Positions 26,825-34,675 of a DNA stretch of 64,000 nucleotides are shown here, in pieces. Every line of letters starts with the position of its first letter. The first letter of the stretch is position 1. The position numbers and the translations under genes were made by a program. The notes beneath the pieces are model-generated. The model was given only the letters and a program-made list of their open reading frames with translations, ran no database searches and was not told where the DNA came from. The stretch comes from Metabacillus dongyingensis (GTDB taxonomy: Bacteria; Bacillota; Bacilli; Bacillales; Bacillaceae): assembly GCF_019933155.2 (NCBI RefSeq), contig NZ_CP082944.1, positions 4,714,001 through 4,778,000 of the forward strand, given 5' to 3'.

Positions 26825-27790
26825 TTAAACACTTGCTTCTCGTTCCATCAAATTGAGCCAGTTCATTTCCCCAGCCGTCAGCTTAATCACTGAACCTGTT
26901 ACTGATGACATTAATTCTTCTGAATTCTCCGGCCCTATGATGGCTGCCGTTTGGTATGGCTGATTCAACACATAAGCGAGTGCGATTTGAATAGCCGTAA
27001 CACCCTTCTCTTCAGCAAGCTTCTTAGCCCGTTCATACCTTTTCCAATTATCCTCGGTGTAATAGACCCGAACCATTTCTTCATGATCTTTTCTGTCAGG
27101 AGCAAATCTTCCGCTGAAGAAGCCGCCTGCTTGAGATGACCATGAGAGCAGCGGCATCTGTGAGCCTTTGTGCCAATTCTCCATGTGCTCATCCACTGAA
27201 ATACATCCGGGCCATCTTGGTTCCCTGCATTTTGCAAGGCTCAGGTTCGGACTATTAAAGGTAAACCCTATTAATCCGTGCGCTGCAGCATATTCATTTG
27301 CTTCCTGTATGCGCTGGTGCGACCAGTTTGAAGCCCCAATCGCATGAATTTGCCCTGCAGCAAGATGCTGATTTAAAACATCCATAATCACGCCAACCTC
27401 TACGCTTTCATCATCACGATGAAGGGCATAGAAATCAATATAGTCTGTATTCAATCGCTCTAGGCTTTCTGAGATATCTTTAGAAATGGCTGACGGATTT
27501 ACGCGGGGACCTGGTTCACCATCATCATGATGAGCCCCTTTTGTTAAAATATGAACCTCACTGCGATTCTTCCTCAAATCCAGCCATTCCCCAAAAATAA
27601 CCTCGCTGTCTCTGTACTGATGAGCCATATCAAACATATTTCCGCCTATTTTGAAGTACTCATCCAGCATATCGAATGCCTGCTGCCTGCTGTCATATTG
27701 ATAGAAATGAGCCGTCCCCATAATTAACCTTGAACATGCTTTCTCAACATATTTTTGATCGATAATTCCTTTTAAACTGTGAAATTCCAT
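26825..27790 (-). CDS. Aldo/keto reductase
   Basis: This 321-residue NADPH-dependent aldo/keto reductase carries the catalytic tetrad: Asp in GGNMFDMAHQY, Tyr in the same segment, Lys in ILTKGAHH, and His in YALHRDD. The cofactor loop near the end includes AYVLNQPYQTAAIIGPENSEEL. The N-terminal strand is unusual but the length is normal. It is translationally packed between the GDPD gene (13 bp) and a TIM-barrel isomerase (18 bp). It may reduce or oxidise a sugar intermediate produced by the pathway (inference). Confidence 0.87.
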   Translation of the reverse strand: MEFHSLKGIIDQKYVEKACSRLIMGTAHFYQYDSRQQAFDMLDEYFKIGGNMFDMAHQYRDSEVIFGEWLDLRKNRSEVHILTKGAHHDDGEPGPRVNPSAISKDISESLERLNTDYIDFYALHRDDESVEVGVIMDVLNQHLAAGQIHAIGASNWSHQRIQEANEYAAAHGLIGFTFNSPNLSLAKCREPRWPGCISVDEHMENWHKGSQMPLLSWSSQAGGFFSGRFAPDRKDHEEMVRVYYTEDNWKRYERAKKLAEEKGVTAIQIALAYVLNQPYQTAAIIGPENSEELMSSVTGSVIKLTAGEMNWLNLMEREASV

Positions 27791-27803
27791 TTAAAGGCCT
27801 CCT

Positions 27804-28559
27804 TTATGAATGATGAATCGTTCTTTCTCTTATCATGACGTCAGGCAGATTCGTGTCCATCGCGTCGATTTTCCATTCCTGAAGCGTTTTCCATACACGG
27901 ATATCGTCGCTCATGCTTCCATGCACATAATAGCGGGCCTGATGAAGCTCTTCTATTAAACTTGGAGATAATTGATTGATCGGCACATTTAATACTTGTG
28001 CCTGCAGTTCTTTCAAATAACGGACAGGATCTGCTAATCGCGAAGAGCAAATGACATTTGTGAGGATGTGCTTGCTGTGATTCCTAGCTTCAGCTAAGGA
28101 TGCATGGTTAAAGGACATGAGCTGGATTTGGTCTTCCATTTGATAGCTTCGGATTAAATCTGTGACTCTTTTAGCTAATGGTTCTTTCAGGTGCTCCATC
28201 TGCTTCAGTTCGATGCTGAGCACGATTTTCCCCTTTGCCCATGCTAAAACTTCCTCGAGTACCGGAATCTGTTCATCTGCAAACTCCTCTGAAAACCACA
28301 TACCTGCATCTAATTTTTTTAAATCAGATAAAGTGTGTTCACTCACAAATCCTGTTCCATTTGTTGTCCTCTCAAGTGAAAAATCATGGAAGACAACCGC
28401 ATGCCCGTCACTTGTCAGCTGGACATCAAGCTCAAGCATATCAGCCTGCAGCTCCAGGGCTTTGCTAAAAGACGACATCGTATTCTCCGGACAATACGCA
28501 GATGCACCGCGATGAGCGCCAATTAGAGCTCTGTTCTTGCCTTGAAAGATTCTATCCAC
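27804..28559 (-). CDS. Glycerophosphodiester phosphodiesterase family protein (GDPD/UgpQ type)
   Basis: This 251-residue GDPD-domain protein has the catalytic signature GAHRGASAYCPENT near residue 15, the metal ligands in LELDVQLTSDG, and FHDFSLERTTNGTG. The enzymes hydrolyse phosphodiesters such as glycerophosphoinositol and glycerophosphocholine. No signal peptide is present. The start is GTG after AGGTGAAAAG. In a sugar importer operon it could act on glycerophosphodiester or sugar phosphodiester groups brought in with the substrate. This, with the PHP protein next to it, is the main hint of a phosphate-decorated glycan. Confidence 0.88.
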   Translation of the reverse strand: MDRIFQGKNRALIGAHRGASAYCPENTMSSFSKALELQADMLELDVQLTSDGHAVVFHDFSLERTTNGTGFVSEHTLSDLKKLDAGMWFSEEFADEQIPVLEEVLAWAKGKIVLSIELKQMEHLKEPLAKRVTDLIRSYQMEDQIQLMSFNHASLAEARNHSKHILTNVICSSRLADPVRYLKELQAQVLNVPINQLSPSLIEELHQARYYVHGSMSDDIRVWKTLQEWKIDAMDTNLPDVMIRERTIHHS

Positions 28560-28574
28560 CTTTTCACCTGCTTC

Positions 28575-29822
28575 TTATGAAAAATAAATCGGATTGCTGA
28601 TGACAATTGGAGTGTCGGTTTCCGCGTCCCATAATTCAGCACGCACATATAAGCTGCTGTCTGGAATCTCAACAGTTCTAGACAATGTTCCTGCGGGTTT
28701 ATGGCTTTTAAAAACGTCCCCTTGATCCGTAATGATTTTCAAAAGACCGCCAGTACTTTCCGGAATATCAATTTTTATAAGTGTCCTGTCATGATTCCTT
28801 TTAAAAGTGCCGCCCATCAATGTCTCACCCGTCTGCATTTGAATCCAAGGGGAAGTTGGACGGCCGGCAATACTCACTTGGCCAGCTGTTAAAGCTTCTA
28901 ATAGCTTTCTTGGCGTATGCATATCCGAATAAATCCATGTCGTTGGCGTTCCATATTTAATGGTTTCATGAAGGCGATGGGTATCGCTTCCGCCTATCGC
29001 CACGATTTTCTTCCCTTGCTGCAATTGCAGATCCCACCATGTTAAAGCAGCTTGATTTTGCTTGCTCCAAGGGCCATTCCAAATCTCCACTATTTTCACA
29101 TCGAAATGCTCCAGGCCCCATTCCCACGAGCAAAACGAACAGTGCGGATGGTTGATGGAAATAACGGCGCCGTTTGCCATCCCTTCATCAAGCTTCTCTT
29201 GAACATCTTCCTTCGTTGCACAGCGAAAATCGGCAAAGGGCTTGTGCACGCCGTAAAAGTTGCAATGCCCGCGGTTTGTCGTCAGCTCAACTCCCGGAAT
29301 GACAGCCAGATCTTCAACCAGCGGATACTGGTAGTTTTGACTGAACGTATTATGATCCGTTAATGCCACAAAATCTAAATCAGCATGCCTGGCATTTTCG
29401 ACTACTTCTGCAAGAGTAAAGGCACCATCACTGTGATTGGAATGCAGGTGCAGATCCCCTTTCAACCATCTCTTTTCGCTCATCATAAGAGTGACTAAAA
29501 CATTGACCTCACACGCCACAGGAACACGGTAAGCATTCAGGATGACCCCCCACTCGCCGGCAGGAAGTTCGCCTAACGTGTAGCCTGGTGTCGCACGGTC
29601 TTCACGGACAAAAATATCCTTGCGGGCACCGCCGCTCCACCCCTTAAAACCATTGGGATCCTCCAAACCCAAGTCAATAATATTTTCATCAGCATGACTG
29701 AAAGACAGCTCTACCTTTATTTCTTCAATATCGTCCGGGACAGAGAAAGGTAAAGTGATGTACTCGCCCTGCTGAGAATGTTCAATCCACTTAGACAGGG
29801 TGACTTTGTGAACCTGGCTCAC
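28575..29822 (-). CDS. PHP-domain metallohydrolase, CehA/McbA type
   Basis: This 415-residue protein has a beta-sandwich-like N-terminal domain (about 1-125), then a PHP metallophosphoesterase domain opening with KGDLHLHSNHSDGAFT. Further metal ligands appear in ALTDHNTF, IPGVELTT, INHPHC and GGSDTH. A C-terminal beta segment follows. PHP enzymes hydrolyse phosphoesters with a multinuclear metal site. The GTG start overlaps the permease stop as GTGA, so the two are translationally coupled. Pairing with GDPD in one operon suggests successive hydrolysis of a phosphodiester and the resulting monoester (inference). Confidence 0.85.
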   Translation of the reverse strand: MSQVHKVTLSKWIEHSQQGEYITLPFSVPDDIEEIKVELSFSHADENIIDLGLEDPNGFKGWSGGARKDIFVREDRATPGYTLGELPAGEWGVILNAYRVPVACEVNVLVTLMMSEKRWLKGDLHLHSNHSDGAFTLAEVVENARHADLDFVALTDHNTFSQNYQYPLVEDLAVIPGVELTTNRGHCNFYGVHKPFADFRCATKEDVQEKLDEGMANGAVISINHPHCSFCSWEWGLEHFDVKIVEIWNGPWSKQNQAALTWWDLQLQQGKKIVAIGGSDTHRLHETIKYGTPTTWIYSDMHTPRKLLEALTAGQVSIAGRPTSPWIQMQTGETLMGGTFKRNHDRTLIKIDIPESTGGLLKIITDQGDVFKSHKPAGTLSRTVEIPDSSLYVRAELWDAETDTPIVISNPIYFS

Positions 29823-30673
29823 GATTCTTTTCCTCCCGAACCCAGTCCTCCCAGTCCTTGCTCAAATAGAGGCTGTAGAATAAAGTACAAAATAATCATC
29901 GGCAAAGCTGCAGTAGTTGCCCCCGTCATGATTAACGGCCAATCGATGTTATATTGGCCCTGGAATGCTTTAAGAGCTATCTGTATCGTGTACATTTCCT
30001 GCGATCTCGCAATCGTCAATGGCCATAAATACTCGTTCCAGTGACTCAGGAAGCTAAAGATTGCCACTAATGCGATCGCCGGTTTATTTAAAGGCATGAT
30101 CACTTTCCAATAAATTTGAAACTTTGAGCAGCCGTCAATCGTTGCCTGCTCATCCAATTCTCTTGGTATGGCAAGGAAGTTCTGACGCATCAGAAAAATG
30201 GCAAAGCCTGTGACTGCAAAGGGAAGAATGAGTCCCACATAGGAATCAAGCCATCCATCAGGCCCAGCGAACGGTACATTTTTCATCATGAAAAAGAGCG
30301 GAACAACCATTAAGCCAGAAGGAATCATCATCGTCGCAAGCACTAAGAGGAAAAGCTTATCTCTTCCCGGAAATGTCAGTCTTGCAAAGGCAAAAGCCGC
30401 CAACGACGCAAATAACACGTTAATAATTGTAGCTAAAGCTGATACGATAAAGCTGTTTAAGAAAGCTCTCGGCAAGTTTGTTTCCTGCCAGATTCTCAGG
30501 AAATTTTCCCAATGAAATTCTGTTGGCAAAATTTTGGGCGGCCAAACCATGACATCACCCTGAGACTTCACGGCCGTCATCAGCATCCAAATATATGGAC
30601 CTAAAAACACGAATAAGACAAACGTCAGCAAAAAATACAGGATGAAGTTTTTCAGGATTTTTGACTTTTTCAT
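29819..30673 (-). CDS. ABC sugar transporter permease, MalG-like
   Basis: This is a 284-residue CUT1 permease with six predicted helices. The EAA loop is DEQATIDGCSKFQIYWKVIMP, with the family's invariant Gly. The C-terminus QPLFEQGLGGLGSGGKES is typical of MalG/UgpE-type permeases. It starts five bases after the partner permease stop and overlaps the PHP gene by four bases. It has no ATPase gene beside it. Confidence 0.9.
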   Translation of the reverse strand: MKKSKILKNFILYFLLTFVLFVFLGPYIWMLMTAVKSQGDVMVWPPKILPTEFHWENFLRIWQETNLPRAFLNSFIVSALATIINVLFASLAAFAFARLTFPGRDKLFLLVLATMMIPSGLMVVPLFFMMKNVPFAGPDGWLDSYVGLILPFAVTGFAIFLMRQNFLAIPRELDEQATIDGCSKFQIYWKVIMPLNKPAIALVAIFSFLSHWNEYLWPLTIARSQEMYTIQIALKAFQGQYNIDWPLIMTGATTAALPMIILYFILQPLFEQGLGGLGSGGKES

Positions 30674-30678
30674 CGAAT

Positions 30679-31596
30679 TTAGTCCTTTCCGGATAGCTTT
30701 AATTGAAGCCAGGTCACTGCAAGCAAGAATGGGAATAGAACAAGTGACAGTGCAGCTCCATAGCCAACATAGTTAAATTCAAACGACTGCTGCCAAATAT
30801 GTTTAATGACTACCATCGTGCTGTCCATCGGTCCGCCGTTTGTCAAAATATCTACAACCGCTACGACCTGGAACGATCCAATGACAGACATAACCATGGT
30901 GTAAACTAATATATGGGTGATCGATGGCAGTGTAATATGTATAAACTGCTTCCAGGAATTAGCTCCATCAATCCTTGCTGCTTCATATAAAGATTGAGGA
31001 ACGGCCTGAAGGGCTGCCAAGAAAATCGGGATATTATAAGCTGTGCCTCTCCATGCTCCAATCAGAATCAGAATGATCATCGCTGTAGCCGGCTGCAAAA
31101 GCCAGGCCGGCGGTGTTTCGACACCTGCAACCTTCAGCAAATAGTTAAGGATGCCCAGGTTATTATCAAACACCCACAAAAAGATCATGGCTGTAATCAC
31201 CTCAGAGGTGATCGTCGGCAGAAAATAAAACACTTTAAAAAATCGTAAGCCTCTAAGCTTTCTATTAAGAAGCACAGCAACGGCAATCGCGCCGCCCAGC
31301 CCTAAAAACATGGAACCGGCTGTATAAACGATTGTGTTTCCGAGACTCTTAATGAAAAGCTTGTCTTGAAGCATTTGAGAAAAGTTCTTTAAGCCAGTAA
31401 ACACAGCGGGATTAGGCAGGCTGTAATCATGAAAGCTCAGCCAAATTAAATAGAGAATAGGCGCTATGGAGAATATAAATAAGAAACTAAGTGCAGGTAA
31501 AACAAATAGATAAGACCCGATATAATCTTTTAATTTATGAAACTCTTTTTTCGTTTTTATTTCAGTATTCATTTGAGAAGCCATTTCTGTTTTCAT
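30679..31596 (-). CDS. ABC sugar transporter permease, MalF-like
   Basis: This is a 305-residue CUT1 permease of the MalF/UgpA type with an EAA loop YEAARIDGANSWKQFIHITLP. I use the ATG at 31594-31596 because AAGGGAG lies eight bases upstream; earlier in-frame starts at 31653 and 31602 have poor spacing. It follows the binding-protein gene after 73 bp containing a strong stem-loop, a common arrangement that keeps binding protein in excess over the permeases. Confidence 0.88.
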   Translation of the reverse strand: MKTEMASQMNTEIKTKKEFHKLKDYIGSYLFVLPALSFLFIFSIAPILYLIWLSFHDYSLPNPAVFTGLKNFSQMLQDKLFIKSLGNTIVYTAGSMFLGLGGAIAVAVLLNRKLRGLRFFKVFYFLPTITSEVITAMIFLWVFDNNLGILNYLLKVAGVETPPAWLLQPATAMIILILIGAWRGTAYNIPIFLAALQAVPQSLYEAARIDGANSWKQFIHITLPSITHILVYTMVMSVIGSFQVVAVVDILTNGGPMDSTMVVIKHIWQQSFEFNYVGYGAALSLVLFPFLLAVTWLQLKLSGKD

Positions 31597-31617
31597 TATC
31601 ATCACTCCCTTTAAAGG

Positions 31618-31645
31618 GAAAGGGCATGTCTTCACATACCCTTTC
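31618..31645 (-). promoter_or_regulatory. Intra-operon stem-loop after the binding-protein gene
   Basis: GAAAGGGCATGT and ACATACCCTTTC form a 12-bp stem (one G-U pair) with a CTTC loop. No U-run follows on the minus strand. It sits between the binding-protein stop and the MalF-like start and probably stabilises the upstream mRNA. Confidence 0.55.
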
Positions 31646-31669
31646 AAAATCAACTCTTTTTAAAAGTAT

Positions 31670-32992
31670 CTATTTAGCTGAATTAACAGCCTTTTCGGCA
31701 ATTCCCTGTGCCTCGTCCAGCGTTTTTTGCGGATCAGCCCCGTCAAACACAGCACGCAAAGCTTTACCCCATGCATCATTTGCTTCTGGATACGCTTCCA
31801 ATTTATACGGTACAGCCTCTTGCAGCGTCTCTACATATGGCTTCAATAATGGATCACTGTACATTTCATCTTCATATAAATGTGTTTTCACCGGATGACG
31901 GCCTTGCTCTTTAGCTAACCGAATTCCATACTTGTCTGAAACAAACCATTTCATCAGCTCAAAGGAAGCGACTTTGTTTTTAGATCCCTTTGGAACAAAC
32001 AAGCTGCCTCCTCCCAATACAGAACCATTTCCATCGCCAGGAAGCGGAGCTGTTGCAAGGTCTTTATAGGAATCTGGAAACTCATTTTTAATTCTTGCGA
32101 TATCCCAAGGTCCAGAAATGAAGGAAACAGCTCTTCCTGTTCCAAACATCGCTACAGGATGATCGGTTTGTCTTTCTTGCGGCGGAGGAACAGGAGATGA
32201 TTTATCCTCCGTTGCTAAGCCTGTATATTTCGCCATGGTTTCAACAATCTTTGGATCATTCAGATTTGCTGTCACCTTGTCCCCATCAAACTTCAGCGTG
32301 TTCGTTCCCGCTGCGATGACATTTCCGAAGAAACTCCATCCGCTCGCACTCGTCACGATTCCATATCTGGATCCATCTTTCTTTGTCAGTTTCTTTGAAA
32401 CAGTCACTAACTCATCAAGCGTTTTAGGCGCTTCTTTGATGCCGTTCTCTTCAAAAACCTTTTTGTTATACAAGTAGATTGTAGTATTTACATCAATCGG
32501 CATTCCGTATTTAACACCTTCCCAGGTCGTATCTTCAATACCGCCTGGAACAAATTTATCCTCTTCGCCCCACTCTTCCCACAGATCATCAACCGGTTCA
32601 GCAAGACCCTGTGCACCCATTGCAAAGGCATGGGCATGAGCCATATCAGGAACCGCTCCACTGGAAACCGCAAGCTTTACTTTATTGCTCATATCTCCCC
32701 ATTCAATTCCAACCGTTTTAATTGAAATGTTCGGATAGACTTCCTTAAATTCCTTGATTGCATCTTGAATTGGAGCTGTATTGGCATAGTCAGCTGCCAG
32801 CCAAATTTCCAAATCCGTTTTCCCCAATTCTCCAACCTTTTCATTAAACTCCGGCAAGCCGTCTGCCGCTAAATCGCGATCCGGTGCCTTTACAGGTTCC
32901 GTTTTCCCGCCGCCCGAGCTGCCCGTGCTCGATTGACACCCTGATAAAACAAGAAAAACAGCAAGTACTAAAAATATCAGTTTTTTCATCAT
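31670..32992 (-). CDS. Extracellular solute-binding lipoprotein of a CUT1 importer
   Basis: This 440-residue sugar-binding protein has a lipoprotein signal with lipobox VLSGC at about residue 19 and a Ser/Gly-rich linker. The body shows the family 1 binding-protein pattern (LEIWLAADY, DMAHAHAFAM, TTIYLYNKKVFEENG, FISGPWDI). It is the first structural gene after the LacI-type regulator gene (100 bp gap) and heads the importer, phosphoesterase and glycosidase operon. GGGGGG precedes the start; the second Met at 32989 is equally possible. The ligand is unknown; context suggests a mannosyl or phospho-mannosyl oligosaccharide. Confidence 0.88.
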   Translation of the reverse strand: MMKKLIFLVLAVFLVLSGCQSSTGSSGGGKTEPVKAPDRDLAADGLPEFNEKVGELGKTDLEIWLAADYANTAPIQDAIKEFKEVYPNISIKTVGIEWGDMSNKVKLAVSSGAVPDMAHAHAFAMGAQGLAEPVDDLWEEWGEEDKFVPGGIEDTTWEGVKYGMPIDVNTTIYLYNKKVFEENGIKEAPKTLDELVTVSKKLTKKDGSRYGIVTSASGWSFFGNVIAAGTNTLKFDGDKVTANLNDPKIVETMAKYTGLATEDKSSPVPPPQERQTDHPVAMFGTGRAVSFISGPWDIARIKNEFPDSYKDLATAPLPGDGNGSVLGGGSLFVPKGSKNKVASFELMKWFVSDKYGIRLAKEQGRHPVKTHLYEDEMYSDPLLKPYVETLQEAVPYKLEAYPEANDAWGKALRAVFDGADPQKTLDEAQGIAEKAVNSAK

Positions 32993-33020
32993 AATCCCCC
33001 TGTTAATCGTTGTTAATTAC

Positions 33021-33034
33021 TGTAAGCCCTTACA
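33021..33034. promoter_or_regulatory. cre-like palindrome upstream of the binding-protein gene
   Basis: TGTAAGCCCTTACA has perfect TGTAAG/CTTACA arms and matches the cre consensus at 13 of 14 positions. It lies 28 bp before the binding-protein start, between the lacI-type gene and the operon. A second small palindrome, GAATCTCGATAGATTC, is at 33047-33062. Confidence 0.45.
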
Positions 33035-33092
33035 ATTTAGTATGTAGAATCTCGATAGATTCCTGGTCTCCCCTCCTCTCATGCTTCATCCA

Positions 33093-34118
33093 TTACGCTT
33101 CTTGATGCTTCATATCTTGACAAGAATCGCGAATAACCAGCTTTGCAGGGATTGTTCTGATTCTTGGAACAAGCTGTTTGTTCAGCATATTAATCAGAAC
33201 CTCAGCCGCTTCCTCCCCCAGCTTCTCAGGAAACAGCTCGACACTCGTTAAGTTAGGAGTCGTCTCAAGAGCCAGGGTCTCATTATTGCTCAAAGCAATC
33301 AGGGAAACATCTCCCGGAATATCCACTTCCATTTCCCTTGCGGCTCTCATTACCCCAAGTGCAACACGATCCGAATCCGCAATGACCGCTGTATACTTCT
33401 TCTCATTTATCTTTTCTAAAAAAGAAACATACCCATATTCAGATGCGTTTGAAAAGGTCGATTGATCATAATAAACAACATTCCCCTCGTCAAACGGCAT
33501 ATTGTAATTATCATAGGCCTGCATCAGCCCAGCTTTTCTGTCCTCTGCTACCGTCATATGATAAGAAGCATTTAAAAACAAAATCTCGCGATGGCCATTG
33601 CCGATTAAATATTCCCCGACCTCTTTCGCCATTTCAATATTGTTATTATCTACACATTTGATATCCATGTCCGTTCTGTCTGGCCGCCCGATCAGGACAA
33701 AGGGCATGCTGGAATCCCTGTATTGCACAATACGCGCATCATCTTCACGGGGATTTAATAGAATCACACCGTCAACAGGATCCCTTGAAAAGTTCGTTTG
33801 GTCGTCTCCTTCATAAATGCGGTCCAAAAGAACCCGGTATCCGCTTTCCGAAGACTTTTTCACAACCCCATTAATCACTTTCGTTTCAAAGCTGCTTAAC
33901 TCATAATCTTTGACAGTCGGCATCTTAAGACCAATAATCATTGTCTTTTTAATAGCCAGACTTCTCGCCATGTGATTGGGAACATAATTCAATTCCTTTG
34001 CAACCCGAATCACACGCTTTGTCACATCCTCACTTATCGGACGCTTCTTGCTGAATACATTCGAAACCGTACTTTTAGATACACCAGCCTGCTTTGCTAC
34101 ATCACCTATTGTGACCAT
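33093..34118 (-). CDS. LacI-family transcriptional regulator
   Basis: This 341-residue repressor has the LacI helix-turn-helix at residues 2-25 (TIGDVAKQAGVSKSTVSNVF), the hinge helix (NHMARSLAIKKT), then a periplasmic-binding-protein-like effector domain. I chose the ATG at 34116-34118 with GAGGAG upstream. An earlier in-frame ATG at 34157 would lie within the operator. The gene precedes the importer operon in the same direction and may be its first cistron. Two identical operator-like palindromes, one just after the promoter and one at the untranslated leader, indicate autoregulation and control of the operon by an imported sugar. Confidence 0.9.
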   Translation of the reverse strand: MVTIGDVAKQAGVSKSTVSNVFSKKRPISEDVTKRVIRVAKELNYVPNHMARSLAIKKTMIIGLKMPTVKDYELSSFETKVINGVVKKSSESGYRVLLDRIYEGDDQTNFSRDPVDGVILLNPREDDARIVQYRDSSMPFVLIGRPDRTDMDIKCVDNNNIEMAKEVGEYLIGNGHREILFLNASYHMTVAEDRKAGLMQAYDNYNMPFDEGNVVYYDQSTFSNASEYGYVSFLEKINEKKYTAVIADSDRVALGVMRAAREMEVDIPGDVSLIALSNNETLALETTPNLTSVELFPEKLGEEAAEVLINMLNKQLVPRIRTIPAKLVIRDSCQDMKHQEA

Positions 34119-34142
34119 TAAGATCTCCTCTTCCACATTTCG

Positions 34143-34160
34143 TCGAACCGGTTTCATTAA
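34143..34160. promoter_or_regulatory. LacI-type operator, proximal copy
   Basis: TCGAACCGGTTTCATTAA contains the AACCGGTT palindrome typical of LacI-family operators. It is identical over 18 bp to the copy at 34260-34277 and lies in the leader of the lacI-type gene. Confidence 0.75.
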
Positions 34161-34259
34161 CAGTAAAAAAATAATGAAATATTAAAGAAGTATTTCATGG
34201 GTTATTGAAGATACTATTAAAATATATTTCTGTTTATGTAGAATATTCCTCTAGATGAA

Positions 34260-34277
34260 TCGAACCGGTTTCATTAA
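34260..34277. promoter_or_regulatory. LacI-type operator, distal copy at the promoter
   Basis: This is the second copy of TCGAACCGGTTTCATTAA, starting 117 bp from the first (about 11 helical turns). It lies about 10 bp downstream of the -10 element, so bound repressor would cover the transcription start, and looping between the copies is possible. Confidence 0.78.
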
Positions 34278-34286
34278 TCTGTCTTC

Positions 34287-34315
34287 ATTATAGTAAATAG
34301 TTTTAATTCAGTCAA
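34287..34315 (-). promoter_or_regulatory. Sigma-A promoter of the lacI-type gene
   Basis: On the minus strand, TTGACT (34310-34315) and TATAAT (34287-34292) are separated by exactly 17 bp, a near-consensus housekeeping promoter. The distal operator follows immediately. Confidence 0.82.
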
Positions 34316-34381
34316 TATTCAGATTAATAAATTTATAGAATGCTAAAACAAGGATTCCTGCACCGGAACCCTTGTCTTTTC

Positions 34382-34633
34382 TTATATATGAGAAACGATT
34401 AAATTACATTTACCGCTAATTGAAAAAGTTCCAGTTTCAGCAGGCAGAATAAAATGAGTTCCTTTTGGAATCGGATAGCTTTTACGATCATGAATAAGCT
34501 CGCCATCTCCTTCAATCACACTGCAAAGAAGAAAAGGCTGATCCTGCGTAAATGACGCTTGTCCATTTACTTCCCACTTGCAGACAGTAAAATACTGCTC
34601 TTCTATAAAAGTCGTAATGGTTACATCTTTCAT
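34382..34633 (-). pseudogene. manA: C-terminal remnant of mannose-6-phosphate isomerase
   Basis: The 83-residue reading frame matches only the C-terminal cupin part of type I ManA, with the family pattern FLLCSVIEGDGELI, YPIPKGTHFILPAE and the end LIVSHI. A functional ManA is about 315 residues, and the catalytic metal site lies in the missing part. Similarity appears to run a few codons further upstream (PAATK), where an in-frame TAG occurs before the alginate-lyase-like gene. I read it as a decayed stub left at a recombination junction. Whether it is still translated is unknown. A mannose pathway gene here agrees with the mannoside character of region 1. Confidence 0.75.
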
Positions 34634-34675
34634 CTTTGTTGCGGCTGGCTACAGTTTGAACTTCCACATTTAACT

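Noticed and set aside
32589..32600. AACCGGTT inside the binding-protein gene as a third LacI operator
   Set aside because: Only the 8-bp core matches and it encodes a Pro-Val pair in frame; the flanks differ from the two real-looking operators.
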